Translations under genes and position numbers: made by a program
Notes under the pieces: generated by a model
What the model was told of the DNA's origin: nothing
The model's input: only the letters and a program-made list of their open reading frames with translations
Databases searched by the model: none
Source of the DNA: Agapetus fuscipes
Taxonomy: Eukaryota > Arthropoda > Insecta > Trichoptera > Glossosomatidae
Assembly (NCBI GenBank): GCA_951799405.1
Contig: OX637357.1
Coordinates: 1,240,001 to 1,304,000, forward strand
Direction of reading: 5' to 3'
Length of the DNA: 64,000 bases
Part shown: in pieces, positions 39,826 to 51,087 of the stretch
How positions within the stretch are numbered: position 1 is the first letter of the stretch
Layout: the number at the start of each line of letters is the position of its first letter

Positions 39826-42800
39826 TGTTCACGCCAAAGCGCCATCTTTCGATCATTCCTCAAATTAACCTCCTTATCCTGGAACTTCACCATTATTATC
39901 CAAAATCTGTTTTACCGACCCACATATTGCCACTTGCATTTTGACCTTGGAGCAAGAAGGTTGTCGGTAAAAACTTCGTGGGTGAAATTCGAAAACGTCG
40001 TGAATTTAACCGTTGTGCAGTCCATAGCAAGTTTGGACATTTGTGTGTGTTTTGTGTCCTCAAGAGCCGTGTGGTTTGAGCGCGCCTTTTGGACAACGGG
40101 AGCCGACTGCAGTCGATCCAAGCTGGATGACGGGAGACACGAGGTAGGTGGCAAATTCCTTGGGTCCTTCCTTCCTTTTGTCCCGATCGAGAGTTTGGAG
40201 CAGTTGCGCCCCCAATCGTCGTCGTCGAGACTCCTCAGATCATTTCTCGCATTGAGGAGCCCTCGAAAGTAATTAAGATACTCAAATAAGAAACATCGGC
40301 GCAGTGTTGCGTGCGTGAGATTCGCTCGCGCGTGCTGCGTGCGCATCCATTGGTCCTATCGTACCGGATTTGTGTTATTTTGCTGTTAATTGGACAGTAA
40401 AATATTTTGGTTTCTTCATTTGGTGTACTTATTTTGAATAGTTAGTTTTTGATATAGATATTGGAAAAGATTATACAGAATCGTATTTTTATATTCATAA
40501 TATTAGCTTTGGGTAGATGAGATAAAATTTGTAACAATAATTCGTTGTACAGATTTAAATTTGAAGGTTGGTACTGGAGAGGTCATTTGTTTAAATTAAA
40601 TTCCCTTTATATACCTAACTGTTTATGTGAATTTTTGAAATCATCAATCGGTAGGTACCTACTTGCTAATGAGGTAATAAAAATAATAGTTGTTTTGATT
40701 TGCGAATTTATTTTGACGTTTGTTTACATAATATTCAAGGTCAAAGGAATATTATCATTCATAACAGAGTTTTTGTTTACACTTATTGTTTATTATTTTT
40801 CTTTTTCTTCTTTTTGATATTTTGGATTCTTGATATATACAACCAAATATGGCTAAAAAAGAAGATCAAGAATATGCTGTTCAGCTTTTACAAAGCAAAC
40901 TGACGGCCATTTACGGGAGAATTCAGAGTATATTCGATCAAAGTAGGAATTTTAATAATGATCCTGTAAAAATTGATGACTTTTTGGCTAACAGTTTTAC
41001 AATCGATATTCTACGTGCCGATTTCATAAACACTATTGATGAACGAAATAAACTGCTGTCGGTTTCTGCGGAGAGTGTTCCCAATTATAATTCTCTAATG
41101 TCAGTTGAAGAGTTATATACAAAAATAAAGTTCCGGGTTAATCAATTACAAACGATTAGTCCAGCTGTCGAAAAATCGGGAACTGCAAAGAAGAGATTCA
41201 ATTTGCCGAAACTGGAGTTATGTAGTTTTAATGGGGAAATAGAATCGTGGCCATTATTTTATGAATCATTTCGAACTGTAGTTCATGAAAATGAGGATCT
41301 CTCTGATAGTGAGAGAATTCAATATTTGATTGGGAAACTTTCTGGAAAAGCTCTAAACCTTTGTCATGGGATTGTACCATCGGCAGAAAATTATATGGTA
41401 TTGTGGAAAGCGCTTATTGATAAATACAATGATAAAAGGATGTTGGCCACTTCGTATCTAGAGAAACTGTTCAAACTACCTAGCGTAGATCGTGTTGAAC
41501 AGTCACCCTCAAGTTTAGAAACTTTTATAGATGCTTTCTCGTCAAACGTCGCGGCATTGAAGCAGTTAAAAATTGAAAACTTGGAGGATTTTTTGCTTAT
41601 TTTTATTGGAAGCAAGAAGATTGGCTTCGACACAGTGAAATCTTTTGAGACAGAATGGAGCCAAAATTTAGGCGGTCGTATGCCTAAATGTATGGATTTC
41701 ATAGATTTCGTTAGAAAACAAGCACAGATACTGCAGCGTTCTCGTCAAACACTGGGTTTGACAGATCATACGCAGTCTCGTAAAGGTTCATTGTCGTCAT
41801 CTTCTGTTTCACGTTCGTATAAAGCCAACAATGTGAAATCATTTGTGAGTATTCGAGAATCGATAAAATGTTTTTTGTGTGGCCTTAAAGATCATGGACG
41901 ATTGTCAGAGTGTCCAAAGTTTAAGAAAATGAATGTTTATTGTAGATTTAACGTCGTAAAAGCAAATATATTATGCATAAAATGTTTAGAGTCAGGACAT
42001 ATGATGCGCGGGTGCAGCAAAGATATTAAATGCACAGTGTGTGCACGCCATCATAATACTCTATTGCATTTTAAGGGCGCTAGCACGCCGGTAAGGGCGA
42101 CTGGTGCTAACGTCGAAGGAAATGTTGCGTTGGAGTCGCCAACCAGCAATCCTGTATCGGTGGCATTGTGCTCTGTTGGAGAGCGCAAGATCGGGTCGGA
42201 CTCGGATCCATTTTCATCTGTACTTTTGGGTACGGCAAAGTGTACTGCTAAGAATGAAAATGGCCGTGTCAAAATTATTCGGGCAATAATTGATAGCGCT
42301 TCACAGCGTGATTTCATCACGGTGGAGTGCGCTAAGTCGTTGGCTTTGCCTATTTTAGCCACGGAAAGGAAGTTTGTTTCTGGAGTGGGAAATAGTCAAA
42401 GTGAGATAAAGGGCGTCACATCTTTGACGATTCGATCAAGGATTGACGAAACATTTGAGCTTGAAATCGAACCGTTGGTTGTAGACACCATAACAAATAA
42501 GTTGCCAACTGCGAAAATTGATAGATCACAATTGACCTATTTCGAGGGGATCGTACTTGCGGATGAGGACTATGACAAGCCAGCAAAGGTGGATGTCATT
42601 TTGGGAGCTGACATTTTTGCAAGAATCCTACGTGCTAAAACGGTATCGAGATCTGCCGGGGAGCCAGTAGCAGTAGAAACTGCACTCGGCTTTATTATAG
42701 TAGGAAAGGCTCCAGCTATAGAGAAAGTAGCAAACGAAGTGGAAGCCTTTCACTCGGTAGACACGCTTCCCTCCAATTCCTTAGAGTTCTTTAAATTAGA

Positions 42801-44913
42801 AGAGTTTCCCCAGAAGCCGTATTTGGAAACGGCAGAGAAAGTAATTATACAGAATTTACAATCTCGGCATTTTGGAAATGAAATTCAATTGTTGAATTTC
42901 GGAAAACAAGTGAAACCCGCTTTTAGAAGGTTGAGAGCCTTCCTGAAAGATGGGGTTGTAAGAGTATGTGGACGGTTATCAAATGCAAATATAGAATATG
43001 ATAATCAGCATCCAATACTTTTACCTCGTCGCGATCATGTGGTCAATCTTATAATTGATCAGTGGCATCGAAGAAATCTGCAGACGGGAAATGAGTTCCC
43101 CTTGATGGCAGATTTTCCGGAGTTTCGAGTGAGAGAATCCAAGGCCTTCTGTCATACCGGAGTAGATTATGCAAGCCCTCTGGCTATTATCACTTATCGG
43201 CGCCGAGGCGTCCGAAGTATTAAGGCATACATATGTCTATTCGTTGGTCTTGTAACAAAGGCTGTCCATTTGGAATTGGCCCCTGATCTTAGTGCCAATG
43301 CTTTTTTGAGTGCATTGAAACGATTCATTTCCCGGCGCGGACCGGTAAGAGTTATATATTCCGACCGAGGTACTAATTTTGTTGGAGCCAAATCCTCATT
43401 AGATGCTATTTATAAAATGTTGGATTCAAAGGAATTCAACGAACGATTTGCACATGAACTTCAAGAGCATCGTATTGAGTTTTGTTTCAATGTCGCCGCC
43501 GCTCCTCATTTTGGAAGTATTTGGGAGGCTGGCGTACGATGCATGAAGTCTCATTTGGCAAAGGTAGTCGGATTGCAGCTGTTAACTTACGAGGAGATGT
43601 TGACGGTGCTCGTGCAAGTTGAAAGCATACTCAACTCCCGTCCGTCGACAGTGTTAAGTGGAGATCCGGCTGAGCCATTAGCTTTAACGCCGGCTCATTT
43701 TCTGACCTTAACTCCATTAAAGTCGTTACCTGTGGGACCGACCAGTGATGGAGGCACAAGTTTGGTCAGAAGAAAGGAGTGGTGCGATCAGCTGGTGCAG
43801 TCGTTTTGGAAGCGTTGGAGAACGGAAAACTTAAACACCATTCGGGTGAGGAAAAAATGGCATAAATCGATTGAAAACGGCTCCATCGTAATATTGGCTA
43901 ATGGAACGGGCGCACCGCTGAACTGGCCAATAGGGTTTGTTCAGGAGGTTTTCCCGGGGAAGGATGGAGTTGTTCGAGTGGTAGAGGTGCGAAAAACAAA
44001 ATTCGGTACATATCGTAGACCGGTAGTTAAAGTCTTTCCTCTACCGACTCAATAGATTGTTTTTTGATACGGTTTTTGCTATTTTTTATTTTTGATTTTT
44101 GTCGTTATTTTCGTCGTTTTTCTTTGTTTGATATAAGTTAAGCTACTTGTAAATATTTTCGATTCGTTGATTTAGATTTAGATATTACAGTCCACTTGTT
44201 TCGTGTCGATATAAGTATAGGTGCAAATAGTTTCGGCATCTATCTTAAATTTTTCGTTTTCGTTTTGTAATAGGTAGTTGTGAGTAGGTAAATCAGAATC
44301 GATGGCTGCTTGATGCGGGTGGTGGTGTGGGGTGTTGAGGCAGGGATGAGCAATGTTTGAAAGAAGGGGTTCTTTCAAGCCCGGGGGGATGTTCACGCCA
44401 AAGCGCCATCTTTCGATCATTCCTCAAATTAACCTCCTTATCCTGGAACTTCACCATTATTATCCAAAATCTGTTTTACCGACCCACATATTGCCACTTG
44501 CATTTTGACCTTGGAGCAAGAAGGTTGTCGGTAAAAACTTCGTGGGTGAAATTCGAAAACGTCGTGAATTTAACCGTTGTGCAGTCCATAGCAAGTTTGG
44601 ACATTTGTGTGTGTTTTGTGTCCTCAAGAGCCGTGTGGTTTGAGCGCGCCTTTTGGACAACGGGAGCCGACTGCAGTCGATCCAAGCTGGATGACGGGAG
44701 ACACGAGGTAGGTGGCAAATTCCTTGGGTCCTTCCTTCCTTTTGTCCCGATCGAGAGTTTGGAGCAGTTGCGCCCCCAATCGTCGTCGTCGAGACTCCTC
44801 AGATCATTTCTCGCATTGAGGAGCCCTCGAAAGTAATTAAGATACTCAAATAAGAAACATCGGCGCAGTGTTGCGTGCGTGAGATTCGCTCGCGCGTGCT
44901 GCGTGCGCATCCA
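39826..44913 (+). mobile_element. BEL/Pao LTR retrotransposon, RT-less, identical LTRs
   Basis: LTRs 39826-40349 and 44390-44913 are 524 bp each with no difference seen; both read TGTTCACGCCAAAGC ... GTGCGCATCCA. CCAACC is found on both sides of the element (ending 39825; starting 44914). A 5' leader of 499 bp (40350-40848) starts TTGGTCCTATCGTACCGG, the likely primer-binding site. A purine tract CGGGGGGA (44382-44389) precedes the 3' LTR. The single ORF is described separately. Confidence 0.94.
40849..44055 (+). CDS. BEL Gag-PR-IN polyprotein lacking RT and RNase H
   Basis: 1068 codons, ATG to TAG, uninterrupted. Gag (DUF1759-type) covers about 120-290 (FNLPKLELCSFNGEIESWPL). Zinc knuckles: C341-C344-H349-C355 and C376-C379-H384-C389. 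Aspartic protease (DUF1758-type) has catalytic D482 in IIDSASQ and ILGADIF at 584. After FFKLEEFP (about 654; base 42811) the sequence jumps to YLETAEKVIIQNLQ, which normally lies downstream of RNase H; RT and RNase H are absent in frame. A second in-frame gap near residue 745 removes the CxxC of the integrase zinc domain. Integrase core keeps D773 (TGVDYASPL), D839 (IYSDRGTNF), E893 (GSIWEAGV). The C-terminal DUF5641-like domain is intact. Full BEL polyproteins are usually much longer (about 1700 residues). Confidence 0.93.
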   Translation: MAKKEDQEYAVQLLQSKLTAIYGRIQSIFDQSRNFNNDPVKIDDFLANSFTIDILRADFINTIDERNKLLSVSAESVPNYNSLMSVEELYTKIKFRVNQLQTISPAVEKSGTAKKRFNLPKLELCSFNGEIESWPLFYESFRTVVHENEDLSDSERIQYLIGKLSGKALNLCHGIVPSAENYMVLWKALIDKYNDKRMLATSYLEKLFKLPSVDRVEQSPSSLETFIDAFSSNVAALKQLKIENLEDFLLIFIGSKKIGFDTVKSFETEWSQNLGGRMPKCMDFIDFVRKQAQILQRSRQTLGLTDHTQSRKGSLSSSSVSRSYKANNVKSFVSIRESIKCFLCGLKDHGRLSECPKFKKMNVYCRFNVVKANILCIKCLESGHMMRGCSKDIKCTVCARHHNTLLHFKGASTPVRATGANVEGNVALESPTSNPVSVALCSVGERKIGSDSDPFSSVLLGTAKCTAKNENGRVKIIRAIIDSASQRDFITVECAKSLALPILATERKFVSGVGNSQSEIKGVTSLTIRSRIDETFELEIEPLVVDTITNKLPTAKIDRSQLTYFEGIVLADEDYDKPAKVDVILGADIFARILRAKTVSRSAGEPVAVETALGFIIVGKAPAIEKVANEVEAFHSVDTLPSNSLEFFKLEEFPQKPYLETAEKVIIQNLQSRHFGNEIQLLNFGKQVKPAFRRLRAFLKDGVVRVCGRLSNANIEYDNQHPILLPRRDHVVNLIIDQWHRRNLQTGNEFPLMADFPEFRVRESKAFCHTGVDYASPLAIITYRRRGVRSIKAYICLFVGLVTKAVHLELAPDLSANAFLSALKRFISRRGPVRVIYSDRGTNFVGAKSSLDAIYKMLDSKEFNERFAHELQEHRIEFCFNVAAAPHFGSIWEAGVRCMKSHLAKVVGLQLLTYEEMLTVLVQVESILNSRPSTVLSGDPAEPLALTPAHFLTLTPLKSLPVGPTSDGGTSLVRRKEWCDQLVQSFWKRWRTENLNTIRVRKKWHKSIENGSIVILANGTGAPLNWPIGFVQEVFPGKDGVVRVVEVRKTKFGTYRRPVVKVFPLPTQ

Positions 44914-44929
44914 CCAACCTATAAGTCAA

Positions 44930-45054
44930 AGAGTAAAATAGAAAAACAATCGTTTGTAGTTTGAAAGATATAAACTTCACGCGATCCGTTTAGTGGGTAT
45001 TCTACACGTTTTCTGAAAATTGGTTGGCTGAAAATGACGACCAAAATAGAAAAT
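44930..45054. other. Short linker after BEL
   Basis: Nothing recognised. Confidence 0.3.
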
Positions 45055-45310
45055 GGTCGATAACTCAATTGGTAGAGCATAGGCGTTCAATGGCAGACGC
45101 CAAAAATTCGAATCCCACAAAGAGTATCAAAAAATATTTACCGTTTCGTAATTTCTTTCAAACCAAAGTAAAAACAAAAACAAGGTGTACTCACCCTCAC
45201 ACCCTAATAGCAGAGAAGCCCCCACAACAAATAAAAAGGTTGGTGTAAGACGCACTCACCTGTGAAAAAAAATAGATTCCGCTGGCCATGTGCTAACCCC
45301 TCGGAGACAT
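45055..45310 (+). mobile_element. F3 SINE, diverged
   Basis: GGTCGATAACTCAATTGGTA (A box), AATTCGAATCCCAC (B box), then GTATCAAAAAATATTTACCG and AGCCCCCACAACAAATAAAA regions corresponding to the F3 body. Confidence 0.65.
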
Positions 45311-45679
45311 TGTGGTATACATTTGAATTAGATGTACTGTTTAGTTACACTGCGTTAGAAAATTATATTTTTAATTTTTTTCGGATATTAAATTTGTGTA
45401 TAACGTACATAAGCAAAGACACAAAATTATTTTATCCTCGTTGTCCTATCGTATCAACCAATCTTTGTGGGAAAACACAAGTTCTGTAGACCTGTTCGCA
45501 TGGGGACAGGGTAAATACCGACTTCTGGATGATTAATGCACGCTCACACAATTACTCCGGACGGCAAGCATTAGTCAACCAAGCCAACTTAATGCAGAGG
45601 CGGAATCTTGATACAGGCAAATAGTTGTTGCCGCACTTAATAGACTTTCAAAAATAAATTTTAGATTCGAAAAATTTGA
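45311..45679. other. Unassigned stretch
   Basis: No gene. GCAAATAGTTGTTGCCGCACTT at 45618 has a partial match at 57960, suggesting a fragment of a dispersed repeat. Confidence 0.3.
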
Positions 45680-46020
45680 TGGACCGAAGGTCCATCCAGC
45701 CTTACAACAACTGGGTCTTGCTTGAAAATTTGCGCTTTGTAGAGACGATGACTAAGCTCGTAAAAAGGTCGATAGCTCAATTGGTAGAATGTTTGCATTT
45801 CATGCCGAGAGCAAGGGTTCGATCTCAAGGTTTACTCAGCCTTCATAAGAAATGAGAACCAGCCCCTCCGGGAGCTGGGAAACCCCCACTTCAACTGAAA
45901 GTGGTTGGTGTGAGGCCGGCCCCCTTACCCGTAAAAATAAATAGGTTCCGAATCGCCGCATGCGACCTCCTCGGGGATAGCGCAGACAAGAAGTTACACT
46001 GTATGTGTAGCTTAGTTGCG
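45680..46020 (+). mobile_element. F2 core-F3 SINE, 5'-truncated
   Basis: Enters at GGTCCATCCAGCCTTACAAC, passes GACTAAGCTCGTAAAAA, then the F3 head GGTCGATAGCTCAATTGGTA, B box GGGTTCGATCTC, body and end TGTGTAGCTTAGTTGCG. Confidence 0.85.
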
Positions 46021-46037
46021 ATTTTTAGTTGCGACAC

Positions 46038-46270
46038 TAAGGGCCTGTTGTACCAAACTCCAATCAGACAAAAAATTAAATTAAGTGTGATAACTCCCAT
46101 CAAATAAAAAAATTGGTTGCATATAGATGTACATCATCTTTCTTGTTCAAATTCCATCATATTATTACCCACTTCTGAGAAATATTTAACCAAGGTCCTT
46201 AACAGAATTGAGCAACCAAATTTGATGCGTTAATCAAATATTGATTGGAGGTTGGTGCAACAGGCCCTTA
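46038..46270. mobile_element. MITE M4 (TIR GGGCCTGTTG), well-preserved copy
   Basis: TAAGGGCCTGTTGTACCAAA at the left and the inverse GGTTGGTGCAACAGGCCCTTA at the right, giving a TIR of about 29 bp. The body matches 12998-13241. Confidence 0.8.
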
Positions 46271-46617
46271 GTGATCTAAAATGATGTTAAGCATGTTACG
46301 AGTATTACAATTATGTACTTGTGTGTTTTGTTTGTGTGTGTGTTATAATAAAGTGTATGAAGTCTCTCGAAAAATAAATAAATGTTTGGTACTTCTATAA
46401 TTTAAATTTTTGTTTTGGGTGCTTGGTCAGATGCTCTAGTAAAGTCTCGCATGTTACAATTCTCAATGATTTGAGAATGATCCTTATTCTAGCTAAAAAT
46501 AAGAGCCAAAGCTCTCTGTAGGGAAAAAGCCAACCGACCGTTGTATGGTGTACGTGTAAAGTGACTCTGTATGTGAACCGTATGTAAAAAAAATCACTGC
46601 AAATTTTATTACAAATA
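46271..46617. other. AT-rich stretch, nothing recognised
   Basis: Contains TGTGTGTGTGTT near 46325 and no gene. Confidence 0.3.
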
Positions 46618-46750
46618 CAAAATAAAAACCCAAATCTCAAAGAACTTGAACCCTGCAACTTTTGCCGATCTTCCCTGAAACAGGGGGACATTGGCATTGT
46701 TAACCGTTTTTAAAACTACCTATGGGTGGTCAGCCTCATAGCAACTTATG
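46618..46750 (-). mobile_element. F1 SINE-like, 5' half
   Basis: AAAACCCAAATCTCAAAGAA to GTCAGCCTCATAGCAACTTATGA; the tail side is missing. Confidence 0.7.
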
Positions 46751-47111
46751 ATTTCTGGAAATTTTAAAGCAAAAACTTTTTGTCACTAATTTCAGGAGTT
46801 TTATTTTGAAACGTGTTATGTGTCGTTTTCAGTACGTAATAGGGCTCATTTACTTCCAAGGGCTTCCCTATTAATTAGCCAGCTCATCCTGCTGGACGCG
46901 GCAAGTATATGCAGGAATCCCACGGCGTGATTACATAAGAAGCCCGATAAGTCAAATCTGGTTGGAAAACAACAAAATGAGCGTGAAAACTTGGGCAGAA
47001 GCGTGATATGTTGGATCAGGGTGGTGCGGAATAAGCTATTAAGTTATGAAACCATCGAGAACTTGATATAATTGGATATCCTTGGAAAGTTTATGAAAAG
47101 GGTTGTTCTAC
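46751..47111. other. Unassigned stretch
   Basis: 46850-47090 is of higher GC (CTCATCCTGCTGGACGCGGC) and may be a decayed coding or LTR piece; no motif recognised. Confidence 0.3.
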
Positions 47112-47588
47112 ACGTATCTAATCAAAGTTGCAAAGATATGGTTTTGTTTTTATAGATTTGTGGAAAGGAAGGCAATTTACCAACCTATTTTGCCTGGCCA
47201 GTTGTCTTCATGCAAAAACAGAAGCTTGTGTGCATGCAATGGCATCTGTTGAACTAGGGTCGAAGTTATGGTCAAGTGGGCCAGACGCAAGATTCGAACC
47301 AACGTTATTCTGTTCCAAATACGCTAGTCAAACAAGCCCCTCTACCCCTCGGCCATAATAACGACATTACATTGGGGATTCACATGATATGCATTCTCAC
47401 AAGCAGCCACGTACAAGTTCGCGCTTGCACATGCCGCATATGAACCTACAACATTAAAACCAAATCTCAAATGGACATACACCCTGTAACTCTTACCGTC
47501 TTTCCCTGAAACAGGGGTGACATTGGCAAAGTGAACCATGTTTACAGCATGGGTGGTCAGCCGCATACCAACTTATAAGTCAAGGAAC
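47112..47588 (-). mobile_element. F1 SINE-like copy split by an F4 SINE
   Basis: F1 starts TATCTAATCAAAGTTGCAAAGATATG (47117-47142), is interrupted, and resumes at ACATTACATTGGGGATTCAC (47363) to ACTTATAAGTCAAGGAACATT. Confidence 0.8.
47143..47362 (-). mobile_element. F4 SINE nested in F1
   Basis: Minus strand: GTTATTATGGCCGAGGGGTA head, B box GTTGGTTCGAATCTTGC, body CTTCGACCCTAGTTCAACAG and end TTTCCACAAATCTATAAAAA. Confidence 0.82.
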
Positions 47589-47877
47589 ATTCACCTGTAA
47601 TATATACTTGCAATTTAGGTTATCTCTAATCTATATTTTCAAATACATATTTTTAAAAAAGTTTTAAAGATAGTAAGTAGTGATTCATCGGTTGTTAGGT
47701 TGGTTCTCAGGTGTTGTGCGCTTAAGCCAAGGATTAGTTAGTACTCTGTTAGTCCCACTGAAGGGGTAGATGGAAATACGTGTCCGACACTGTAATAAAG
47801 CTCGATAATTAATCGGGAAGCCTTAAATCTGTATACTCGTATAAACTACCCATCTGTACGGGGCTTAAGGTGTACTA
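47589..47877. other. AT-rich stretch, nothing recognised
   Basis: No gene or repeat supported. Confidence 0.3.
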
Positions 47878-47955
47878 TCAGGGGCGTGCATCCCATACAG
47901 GCAAATGCGCCTAATAGGTAGGTAATATATGGTAAAAAAACATTTAAGCTTGACC
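47878..47955 (+). repeat. Dispersed repeat, inverted copy of 21460-21541
   Basis: GGGGCGTGCATCCCATACAG then GCGCCTAATAGGTAGGTAAT and TTAAGCTTGA. Confidence 0.6.
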
Positions 47956-47966
47956 CTCCGATTTCT

Positions 47967-48210
47967 AATCTAGGTTGCAAAGATATGTTACATTGGAGAT
48001 TCACATTACATGCATTCTAACAACCAGACACGTACAAGTTCGCGCTTGCACATGCCTCATGTGAACCTACAACATAAAAACCAAATCTCAAATGGACATA
48101 CACTCTGCAACTCTTGCCGTCCTTCCCTGTAACACGGGTGACATTGGCAAAGTGAACCATTGTTACAGCATGGGTGGTCAGCCGCATACCAACCTATCAG
48201 TCAAGGAACG
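47967..48210 (-). mobile_element. F1 SINE-like, full copy
   Basis: Close to the copy at 11033 (shares CAACCAGACA and TGCCTCATGTG), indicating a common recent source. Confidence 0.88.
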
Positions 48211-48351
48211 TCCGATTTACAATTCAGAATTTAAGTTTGATTGGAGCCATCGTTCGCAACGCTATAGTTTTATATACCTAGCAAGATTGAACAGCTATTT
48301 GAAATAATAAAAAAAAAACGATTCTCTTGTCTATGGTGCACTCTTAAAATG

Positions 48352-48482
48352 GAGATTCAGTTTGAAAAAGGAACGATATTCAAATTCAAGGAAGGAACTC
48401 CCACCATAGAGAAGGAATAATATTAATTAGAGCGAGAGCTCGATAGTGGGAGTCTCCGTTCCATATTTGAATTTGGAATGGA
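48352..48482. repeat. Small inverted repeat
   Basis: GGAACGATATTCAAATTCAA and GGAAGGAACTCCCACCATAG pair imperfectly with AGTGGGAGTCTCCGTTCC and ATATTTGAATTTGGAATGG. Confidence 0.6.
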
Positions 48483-48533
48483 AGTTTTTTTTTTCCCGCC
48501 AGATGGCGTGTGATGAAATTATCTTAGGCAACC

Positions 48534-48778
48534 TATAATCAAAGTTGCAAAGATATATTAAATTTAAGATTCATATTACATGCATTCCCACAAGCAGACA
48601 CGTATAAGGTCGCGCTAACACATGCCGCACGTAAACTTACAATAAAAAACCGAAATATCAAATGAACATTAGCCCTTCAACTCCATCGATATTCACTGAA
48701 CCGGGAGTGACACTGGCAAAGTGAACCATTTTTACAGTATGTGTGGTCAGCCTCATACCACCCTATAAGTCAAGGAAT
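48534..48778 (-). mobile_element. F1 SINE-like, full copy
   Basis: ACCTATAATCAAAGTTGCAA to CCCTATAAGTCAAGGAAT. Confidence 0.85.
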
Positions 48779-48897
48779 AATTATTTTAATGTATGATATT
48801 CTCTCTTCATGGTCTTACGTAGACGCGTAGTTTTAGCATGCTATGAAAACATAGCTAATCTGCACATATACAGCAACTTCTTACTGCGTATTTAATT

Positions 48898-49470
48898 TTG
48901 GTAATGTGATGAGATGGTTTGGACATGTAGAAATAATGGATGATGAAAGACTTACAAAATGTGTATACCGAGGAAATTTGGGAGGGAAAAGAGGTAAGGG
49001 AAGACCGAGAAAAGTGTAGCTGGATTAAATTGGTGATATTGTGAATGAATGGGTTATTCATAGCGAATTTAAACTATGAAAAATGTGATAGATATGGATG
49101 ATCGTCGGTGTTATGGCCGAGGGGGCCAAGTGGGCTGATCTTTCTAGCGTGTTTGGAATAGAACAACGTTTGTTCGGTCCCCACCTGGGTCATTTGACCA
49201 TAACTTTGACCCTGGTTCAACAGATGTTATTGGGTAATTATTAATTAATAATTCATTAAAATAAACAATAATGGATTATTAATAGATGATTTAAATACCT
49301 GTTTCTGGCCAGGCAGAATAGATTAGTGAATTGCATTCCTCTTCACAAATCTTTATTTTTAATAAAAAAATAATTAAAAAAGGTATGCAAGGATAGGAAC
49401 AGATGGAGGTAAATCTGCAGAGGCTCTGGCTACCCCTAGTGGAATGGCGACAGGGTTACAATTACAGTAG
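48898..49470 (+). mobile_element. RTE-like LINE 3' end split by an F4 SINE
   Basis: The LINE codes for MRWFGHVEIMDDERLTKCVY and KRGKGRPRKV before an in-frame stop, then decays. It is broken at ATGGATGA (49106) and resumes AATTAAAAAAGGTATGCAAG at 49371, ending AGAGGCTCTGGCTACCCCTA ... GGGTTACAATTACAG. The insert at 49108-49370 is F4 (GGTGTTATGGCCGAGGGGGC; CTTTGACCCTGGTTCAACAG; TTCACAAATC). Confidence 0.75.
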
Positions 49471-49717
49471 ACTGTAAAGAAATAGTGAATGTATTCTTAA
49501 AATGCATGCACGACATTTTTCATGTTTTATCATTTTTACCGTTCTTGCAATGCCGCGCATTTTTGTATGGAATAAATAATGGGGAAAGTCGTTTCGCGGA
49601 GCAGTGTAAATGGCAACATTTTATGGGATTTTCCTATAACGCAGGGAAATTTCCATACGCTGATAAGTGGGAATTCTATAGAGTAAGGGAAATAAGATTT
49701 AGAGGGAATTTAAACTC

Positions 49718-49912
49718 AATGTCAACCCTGTTTCACGGAAGGACGGCAAGAGTTGCAGGGTTTATGTTCATTTGAGATTGTTTTTTTTATTGTAGGTCCA
49801 CATGCGGCATGTGTTAGCGCGAAATTATACATTGCTTGTGGGAATGCATTTAATATAAATCTTAAATGATATACATATATCTTTGCAGCTAAGATTAGAT
49901 TAGATTAGATTC
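49718..49912 (+). mobile_element. F1 SINE-like, 5'-truncated
   Basis: TGTCAACCCTGTTTCACGGA to CTAAGATTAGATTAGATTAG. Confidence 0.85.
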
Positions 49913-50024
49913 TTAGCAAGCTGCACATATATTGCAACTTATCACCTTATTGTCCCCTAAGGTGTTAAATATTGCATCTATTATCGACAATCCAATTTGC
50001 AAAAATTTATTGACATGATGACAG

Positions 50025-50330
50025 GACCGGTCCGTAGTACAGTGGTAACACTTCGGACTCGTAAATGGAAGGTTGTGGGTTCGAATCCCGGCGGAGCAGA
50101 AAAAATATAACATTTATATTTTCAAATTTGCTCTTCGCTGGGTTGAAAAATTCATAAACCTTTACCAATGACCGGTCATCAAAAGGACCGTTCAGCCTTA
50201 CAGCAACCGGGTCTTGCTTGAGAATTGGCACTTTCTACAGCGACGACCAAGCTCGCAGAGGGCTCTTGAGGTGTAATACACACAAAAACAGCGCTCACCA
50301 AATAAATCAGCCTTATTTCATTTTTTTTTT
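50025..50330 (+). mobile_element. F2 SINE with tail A and poly(T) end
   Basis: GGTCCGTAGTACAGTGGTAA, GGGTTCGAATCCC, core with ACCGGTCATCAAAAGGACCG, tail A CTCTTGAGGTGTAATACACA ... TCAGCC, then T-rich. Confidence 0.88.
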
Positions 50331-50335
50331 TTTGA

Positions 50336-50478
50336 AATCCTGTGCGGAAGACTCCCTAGATTCTAGAGACTCTAGGGGTCTATGACACTTGTTGTAGTGC
50401 CGCAGAGGTGTACGAGCTTGGTCGTCGCTACAAAGCACCAGTACTCAAGCAAGACCCAGTTGCTGTAAGGCTGGATGA
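50336..50478 (-). mobile_element. F2 SINE core with tail B, minus orientation
   Basis: Minus strand: CATCCAGCCTTACAGCAACT, GACCAAGCTCGTACACCTCT, GCGGCACTACAACAAGTGTC, then CTCTAGAATCTAGGGAGTC and GCACAGGATTTC. It faces the tail-A copy tail to tail. Confidence 0.88.
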
Positions 50479-50483
50479 AATTT

Positions 50484-50600
50484 CATTAAACGTTTTTTTA
50501 TTCGCTCAGATTGTGAAGAATGTGATTCTCAAACCAATATCATTGAAAGATTATCTTTGAATCAAATGGTAGATAAGCCAAACAAGCACTGAGATGTCAT
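50484..50600 (-). mobile_element. M3-like MITE fragment
   Basis: TCGCTCAGATTGTGAAGAAT and GATAAGCCAAACAAGC resemble 15410-15495. Confidence 0.5.
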
Positions 50601-51087
50601 TTTATAAATAAAAAAGCTGTTTTTGAATTGTAGAATTTTAGAATTTTAAACACATACCTATTTAACCTCTGAATTCAAAATTTAACATTTCAAATGGAAT
50701 TTAATTTTTGTACTCCTAGTGCAAAAATTTACGTTTACGCTCAACCATGGCTTAAACATAATTATGTATGAAAAAAACAATAGCGCTCCTATGGAGTGTT
50801 TCAGTTTTAATAAATATTTTCTGTTAGCGCGATGACCGAGTATTTACAAAATGAGGGCAGGAGCGCGAAATTTTCCCCCGTTGGGTTTTTTGCGATTTAT
50901 TCGAAAAACTATAAAGTTGAAAACGTAATAATTTCATTAAACAATTTTTCAACTAAATGTAAATGTTTCTGACGCCCGCGCCGGGTTGCTAAGCGAATTT
51001 TCAACAAGTTTTAATGGAAATATGAAGTTGTTTTAAAATTGTGACTGTAAAATAAAAAAAGGGATTTATGTTTCAAAAAAAATCGAT
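50601..51087. other. AT-rich stretch, nothing recognised
   Basis: No gene or repeat supported. Confidence 0.3.

Noticed and set aside
39896..40346. Protein-coding genes in the BEL LTR (66 and 144 codons, repeated at 44460-44910)
   Set aside because: They occur identically in both LTRs, open on the strand opposite the element, and have no family motif; LTR sequence with chance openness.
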